The notes under the pieces were generated by a model. The model saw only the letters and a list, made by a program, of their open reading frames with translations, was not told the DNA's origin and made no database searches. The translations under genes were made by a program, and so were the position numbers. From assembly GCA_965233625.1 (NCBI GenBank), contig OZ247499.1:7316001-7380000 (forward strand): a stretch of 64,000 nucleotides of DNA. The letters are read 5' to 3'. Source of the stretch: G965233625 sp965233625. Lineage in GTDB: Bacteria > Planctomycetota > Planctomycetia > Pirellulales > Pirellulaceae. Below, one piece after another: positions 61,527-64,000 of this stretch; positions within the stretch are counted from its first letter, which is position 1; each line of letters opens with the position of its first letter.

Positions 61527-63998
61527 CTATCCGCGGCGGATGGATGACAGCAGGTTCGGATCTTTGATTTCTTTATCCTGTGCCAGCAGCAGCACTTTGG
61601 AGATGACTTCCGCGGTCTTCGGGTCATCGTCAGCAAAGGGCAGGAACATGCGGCCGCGATGTTGCGAATGAACGGCCACAATGGGCAGAGCGCCGCCGCC
61701 GGTGATGTGCGAAACAGCGCTGCCTAGATGCACGTTGTACTTGCCGAGTTCGCCTTTAATGTTGGCGTGATTCTTTGCGATCTTCACATTGTTGATGTCG
61801 AGCAGTTCCAGCGTTTCACGCAGCAGGCTGGTCCGCATTTCAATGGTCGATGCGCTGGCTTCGGGATCGACGCCGCCACGATGCGCGACACTGACCACCA
61901 GATCCATGTCACGCATCACCTCCGAGAACAGGACGGGCGGAACCTTCGTCAGCGGCATCACTTTCCAGTTGCCACGCGGGAAGAACTGCACGGTTTCCAC
62001 CGTGAGTCCATCCACGTCCGCCGGCGTATAGAACGATTCCTGGAAGAACACCTGCGCGACGATGTTCTCCTCGTGAAAGACCTTCATCACGCCTTCTTCT
62101 GGTTGCGTGATCCACTGCCGGGCGCCAAACAGCGCCATCGCCTGCCGCGGGTTCACCTGCTGGCCTGCGTAACGACGCGATTGCGTTTTCTCCTTCTTCT
62201 CGGCGGCGGTCAGCGGGTACAGTTCGCGGAAGACCTGTTTGAAGGGTTGAATCACCTCGCGATCAAAACAGTCACGTTGCCAGTTCGCCCAGTTCTTTGC
62301 CGCGTAGAAATCCCAGGGATGCGCGATCCGCAAAGCCTCGCTTTTCTTAAGCGGCTCTTTCTTACCGGCGAAGTTTATCAGCGTCTTGCCGTTATCCGCC
62401 GGATAGCCGCTGACGCCGTCGCCAATCAGCACGAGGCGTTTGAGCATGGGCGAAAGAATCGCGTGCTGCATTAGTTCAGCAAGTTCGGCAGGCGTGAAAG
62501 TTTCGCCCCGCACCATCATCTGTTCAAGGGTGGGCCGCATCCGCGAAATCTGCCGTTTCAGCTCGGTGCGACGTTCGCGGATGGCCTTGATATCTTTGTT
62601 TTTGCGAGCGTCGGCAGGAACGTTTTTCAGTGGTTTGCCGTTCTTCACAATCGTCAGATTCACGCCGCCCGTTTCCGTGATCTCCAGCGAGACCGTTGTC
62701 GGCCCTGCCGTCACGCTGATCGACCCGTCGGCTAGGTCGGCCACGGCGCGGGCTTCCATCGCCCACTGCAGACGGACCGGGTCTTTGTAGCCAGCGGTGC
62801 GTGCCAGGTTCTGCTGCCCGATCTTTGCCGCGCGGCGTTCACTGGCTTGCTTCTGCTGACCGAACTGCCGGCTGCCACGGATAAATTCCTGCATGATTTT
62901 GTAACGATCCAGCAGGTCTTTCTCACGGCGGTTGCCGCCTGCCAGCGGTAGCAGTCCCAACGCACGCACTGCATCTTGATTGCGTTTCTCGTTGATGCGG
63001 CTGACCAGTTCTGTTTTGGTGAGTTGCCCCAGCATCGCATCGGCGAAGAGCTGCGCACGTTTGTGCCCGCCGCCGCTGGAAGCGTATTTGGCGGATTTAT
63101 CAAGTGTCTCCCACTTCGACTTTTTCAGCTGCTGATAGACCTGATGGAACCAGTCCACATCCACGGCGCCGTCGAGCAGGTCCGCGCTTTCCAGCCGCGT
63201 GCGGGAACGGATTTCCGCTTCCCACGAACTGCGCACATCTGCGTCAACACTCCATTGGTCATCCTTCGTGTGCGCGTGAATCCACCAGACCGCTTCTTCC
63301 AGCCCTTCCCAGCCAATTGCCGCCTCAACATAGTTGGCCCACTGCGGCGCATAGAACGCCACATCCAGCCACCGCTGCTGCGGAATATCTGTCTGGCCAA
63401 TCGCTTTCGAAAACCGTTCCAGCGAATCGCCGCGGCCGGGCTGTGAGACGCGGAGCAACCCGCTGAAGATCGCTTTGCGAGTGTCGGCGCCGCCTGTGTA
63501 ACTACGTGCCAGCGGTTCTTTGCCAAGGCACTGCACGATCTTAATCAAGTTGTTCACGCCCCGTACGCAGCTGATGTTGCGCGCGGCGCCGCTCGCTTCA
63601 GTTGCGCCTTCACTCCGGGCGAATTCAACTTCCAGCACACGGTCGCGCGCAGCGTCTGCAAAAGCACTCAGCCATTCATGCTGTTTAAGAAACTCTGGCG
63701 GCTTGCGGGTGGTCAGTGTCTTCAGGTCACTGAAATCCTGATACGTGTAGTAACTGTCGGATGTAGGCCGCGGGCCAATCAGCTGATCGTAAACATCGGC
63801 GTCTGTCGCCACCTTCGTTTCATAGGCGGCGCAGAGCAGGTTCAGCCCCGGCCGTTTACGTTCGACCTCTATGTAGGTGCGTTTGCCAGATTTTTCGATG
63901 AACGGCTCGTCGCAGAAACGTGCAAGCTGCCACTGCCGCGCGTAGTCCGCCGGCTTGCGCTGCGACTCGTGGACGAGATTCAACATCAGCTCGAACGC
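61527..63998 (-). CDS. DUF4132-type large protein, N-terminus beyond the right edge
   Basis: A frame of at least 824 residues runs in from the right edge; the first ATG in view (63986) is internal because the frame stays open to the end. C-terminal motifs VHGLD-like blocks: GGVDPEASASTIEMR, NHANIKGELGKYNVHLGS, HITGGGALPIVAVHSQHRGRMFLPFADDDP. These fit the C-terminal part of DUF4132 (MolR-like) proteins, often over 1000 residues. There is no signal or membrane segment. The biological role is unknown. Confidence 0.65.
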   Translation of the reverse strand, partial: AFELMLNLVHESQRKPADYARQWQLARFCDEPFIEKSGKRTYIEVERKRPGLNLLCAAYETKVATDADVYDQLIGPRPTSDSYYTYQDFSDLKTLTTRKPPEFLKQHEWLSAFADAARDRVLEVEFARSEGATEASGAARNISCVRGVNNLIKIVQCLGKEPLARSYTGGADTRKAIFSGLLRVSQPGRGDSLERFSKAIGQTDIPQQRWLDVAFYAPQWANYVEAAIGWEGLEEAVWWIHAHTKDDQWSVDADVRSSWEAEIRSRTRLESADLLDGAVDVDWFHQVYQQLKKSKWETLDKSAKYASSGGGHKRAQLFADAMLGQLTKTELVSRINEKRNQDAVRALGLLPLAGGNRREKDLLDRYKIMQEFIRGSRQFGQQKQASERRAAKIGQQNLARTAGYKDPVRLQWAMEARAVADLADGSISVTAGPTTVSLEITETGGVNLTIVKNGKPLKNVPADARKNKDIKAIRERRTELKRQISRMRPTLEQMMVRGETFTPAELAELMQHAILSPMLKRLVLIGDGVSGYPADNGKTLINFAGKKEPLKKSEALRIAHPWDFYAAKNWANWQRDCFDREVIQPFKQVFRELYPLTAAEKKEKTQSRRYAGQQVNPRQAMALFGARQWITQPEEGVMKVFHEENIVAQVFFQESFYTPADVDGLTVETVQFFPRGNWKVMPLTKVPPVLFSEVMRDMDLVVSVAHRGGVDPEASASTIEMRTSLLRETLELLDINNVKIAKNHANIKGELGKYNVHLGSAVSHITGGGALPIVAVHSQHRGRMFLPFADDDPKTAEVISKVLLLAQDKEIKDPNLLSSIRRG

Positions 63999-64000
63999 CA

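Overview
The window looks like a piece of chromosome from a member of the Planctomycetota. Markers seen directly are two pairs of genes encoding a large planctomycete cytochrome c protein (CxxCH motif with DUF1549/DUF1553 regions) and a Tat-exported DUF1501 protein, a Ser/Thr kinase with the N-terminal extension usual in this phylum, a small transthyretin-like lipoprotein next to what may be a DUF1559 gene tail, a DUF1570 protein, and many secreted proteins of unknown function. Genus and species cannot be read from the sequence. No rRNA, tRNA, CRISPR array, prophage or complete insertion sequence was seen.

Layout. 1-4.9 kb: end of a possible DUF1559 gene, lipoprotein, prenyltransferase-repeat protein, orphan sensor kinase, a REP-type (HUH) tyrosine transposase followed by a hairpin-rich REP-like cluster, and a zinc-ribbon methyltransferase. 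5.1-10.9 kb: ABC exporter operon (ATPase, permease, membrane-anchored partner), a FliL-like lipoprotein and a small conserved protein. 10.9-16.3 kb: queE and the first DUF1501/cytochrome pair. 16.7-24.7 kb: housekeeping genes (class IV aminotransferase, MoxR ATPase, YbgC-like thioesterase, dnaK, pheA, pabA, pabB). 24.9-33.6 kb: secreted or lipoproteins, surE, an AsnB-like amidotransferase with Ser in place of the catalytic Cys, a zinc-ribbon/vWA membrane protein, acpS and a minimal zincin. 33.7-36.4 kb: a protein kinase fused to a lidless Hsp70. 36.8-48.3 kb: small secreted protein, Tat-exported TIM-barrel protein, OmpH/Skp-like chaperone, the second DUF1501/cytochrome pair, and two secreted HExxH proteins. 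48.3-52.1 kb: a probable polyol/sugar-phosphate locus (GatD-like dehydrogenase, two-domain epimerase fusion, divergent DeoR regulator with operator-like repeats). 52.1-64 kb: pyrF with a duplicated 3' end flanking a palindromic insert, exported Gfo/Idh oxidoreductase, FHA protein, secretin-like protein, trmB, fabZ preceded by a 32-residue basic protein resembling ribosomal protein bL37, a PHP-domain protein, thiS-thiG, a 52-residue membrane protein, and a DUF4132-type gene that runs off the right edge.

How it fits together. Housekeeping modules are compact: pabB-pabA and surE-lipoprotein are joined by 4-base GTGA overlaps, thiS-thiG and the ABC operon are tightly packed. The accessory part is dominated by envelope and periplasmic proteins. 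The strongest leads for new biology are the kinase-Hsp70 fusion, the epimerase fusion with its divergent regulator, the Ser-for-Cys AsnB homologue, the RAYT with its hairpin cluster, and the pyrF 3'-end duplication. All function assignments come from motifs read by eye; no database search was run.
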